Shown here one piece after another: positions 63,438-64,000 of a stretch of DNA of 64,000 bases. The position numbers and the translations under genes were made by a program. The notes below the pieces were generated by a model. The model saw only the letters and a list, made by a program, of their open reading frames with translations. It did no database searches and was not told where the DNA came from. Source of the DNA: Nocardioides daejeonensis (GTDB lineage Bacteria; Actinomycetota; Actinomycetes; Propionibacteriales; Nocardioidaceae); NCBI RefSeq assembly GCF_003194585.1, contig NZ_QHKZ01000002.1, positions 1 through 64,000 of the forward strand, read 5' to 3'. Within the stretch, counting starts at the first letter, position 1, and each line of letters opens with the position of its first letter.

Positions 63438-64000
63438 ATGACCGAACCAGAACTCGCCGGGCGCAAGGCGCTGGTGACCGGCGGAGCCCAGGGACTGGGC
63501 AAGAAGTTCGCGGAGTTCCTGACCGCGGCCGGCGCCACCGTGGTCGTCGCCGACCTGCAGGACGACAAGGGCAAGGAGGTCGCCGACGCGGTCGGCGGTG
63601 CCTACGTCCATCTCGACGTCACCGACGACGCCTCGTGGGAGGCCGGGATCGCCTCCGCCGTGGAGCAGGTCGGTGGGCTGGACATCCTCGTCAACAACGC
63701 GGGCATCGAGATCGCCAGCCTCTTCGTCGACCTCGACCCCGACGTGCTCCGCCGGATCTTCGACGTGAACGTCGTCGGCACCTCCCTGGGCGTGAAGCAT
63801 GCCTTCCGGACGATGGGGCCGGGCGGCGCCGCGGGCCAGGGCGGCGCAGTCATCAACATCGCCTCGGTCGCCGCGACCATCGCCTTCCCGGCGCTGTCGG
63901 CGTACTCCGCGTCGAAGTCGGCCGTCGACCGGCTCACTCGGGTGGCGGCGATGGAGAGCGGCAAGCTCGGACTCGGCGTACGCGTGAACTGCGTGTGCCC
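63438..64000 (+). CDS. Short-chain dehydrogenase/reductase (truncated by the right edge)
   Basis: A classical SDR, 187 residues present. The cofactor site is ALVTGGAQGLGKKFAEFL near residue 11, the NNAG motif is ILVNNAGIEIASL near residue 92, and the catalytic YxxxK is AYSASKSAVDRL near residue 158, with Ser in INIASVAATIAF. The C-terminus lies beyond the window. ATG 63438 follows AGAGGAG, though 10 nt away. NAD-dependent hydroxysteroid or other alcohol oxidation is possible given the neighbouring steroid genes. Confidence 0.9.
   Translation, partial: MTEPELAGRKALVTGGAQGLGKKFAEFLTAAGATVVVADLQDDKGKEVADAVGGAYVHLDVTDDASWEAGIASAVEQVGGLDILVNNAGIEIASLFVDLDPDVLRRIFDVNVVGTSLGVKHAFRTMGPGGAAGQGGAVINIASVAATIAFPALSAYSASKSAVDRLTRVAAMESGKLGLGVRVNCVC

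Overview
The window is GC-rich bacterial DNA, densely coding on both strands. Gene order and gene content point to an actinobacterium, most likely of the Nocardioidaceae (Nocardioides-like). The evidence is the uvrC-rapZ-yvcK-whiA-gap-pgk-tpiA-secG block, RbpA, WhiA, acVLRF1, two mycothiol-dependent maleylpyruvate-isomerase-type proteins, a sufR-B-D-Rieske-C-S-U-T operon, KshA/KshB, and GTG/TTG starts. The genus is an inference; no complete 16S gene is in the window.

Layout. 1-343: leader and promoter of an rRNA operon lying off the left edge (minus strand), with the tyrS terminator. 344-9915: minus-strand run argC - ACT-domain gene - argJ - argB - argD - argF - argR - argH - mpg - tyrS, mostly joined by 4-bp stop/start overlaps and preceded by an ArgR-type operator. 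argG is not in the cluster. 9972-22104: a DinB/MDMPI-like gene, pheT/pheS, an orphan PAS histidine kinase, a SpoU methyltransferase, rplT/rpmI/infC with an attenuator-like leader and an ATC start, an SseB-like gene, then a tightly overlapping plus-strand run of five genes ending in the ribosome-rescue factor acVLRF1. 22206-28842: the suf operon for Fe-S cluster assembly, headed by sufR with a CACA/TGTG operator. 28944-34821: two divergent ABC-2 exporter pairs, then heme A synthesis (ctaA and ctaB, convergent) around a 217-bp inverted-repeat non-coding element. 34902-40455: tkt-tal-pgi-pgl, the non-oxidative pentose phosphate genes plus lactonase, without zwf and opcA. 40490-53335: rbpA, secG, a LysE-type exporter, lower glycolysis (tpiA, pgk, gap), whiA, yvcK, rapZ, uvrC, a Tat Rieske lipoprotein, and uvrA with an SOS box and a Lys-rich tail. 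53457-64000: a second MDMPI-like gene, an MBL hydrolase, and a steroid-catabolism segment (kshB, a Cys-containing 100-aa gene, kshA, a KstR-type box, and two acyl-CoA dehydrogenases resembling FadE26/FadE27). After these come a secreted LVIVD protein, a Nudix hydrolase, and a divergent TetR/SDR pair cut by the right edge.

The modules are mostly central metabolism under local regulators: ArgR for arginine, SufR for Fe-S assembly, LexA for uvrA, KstR for steroid genes. Most unusual are the ACT/CASTOR-type gene inside the arginine operon, the small Cys gene locked between kshA and kshB, the MITE-like element between ctaA and ctaB, and a 22-bp repeat family at two convergent gene junctions. Several genes also start 6-7 nt after a TANNNT box, which suggests leaderless transcripts. 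No tRNA, complete rRNA, transposase, prophage or CRISPR array was recognised.
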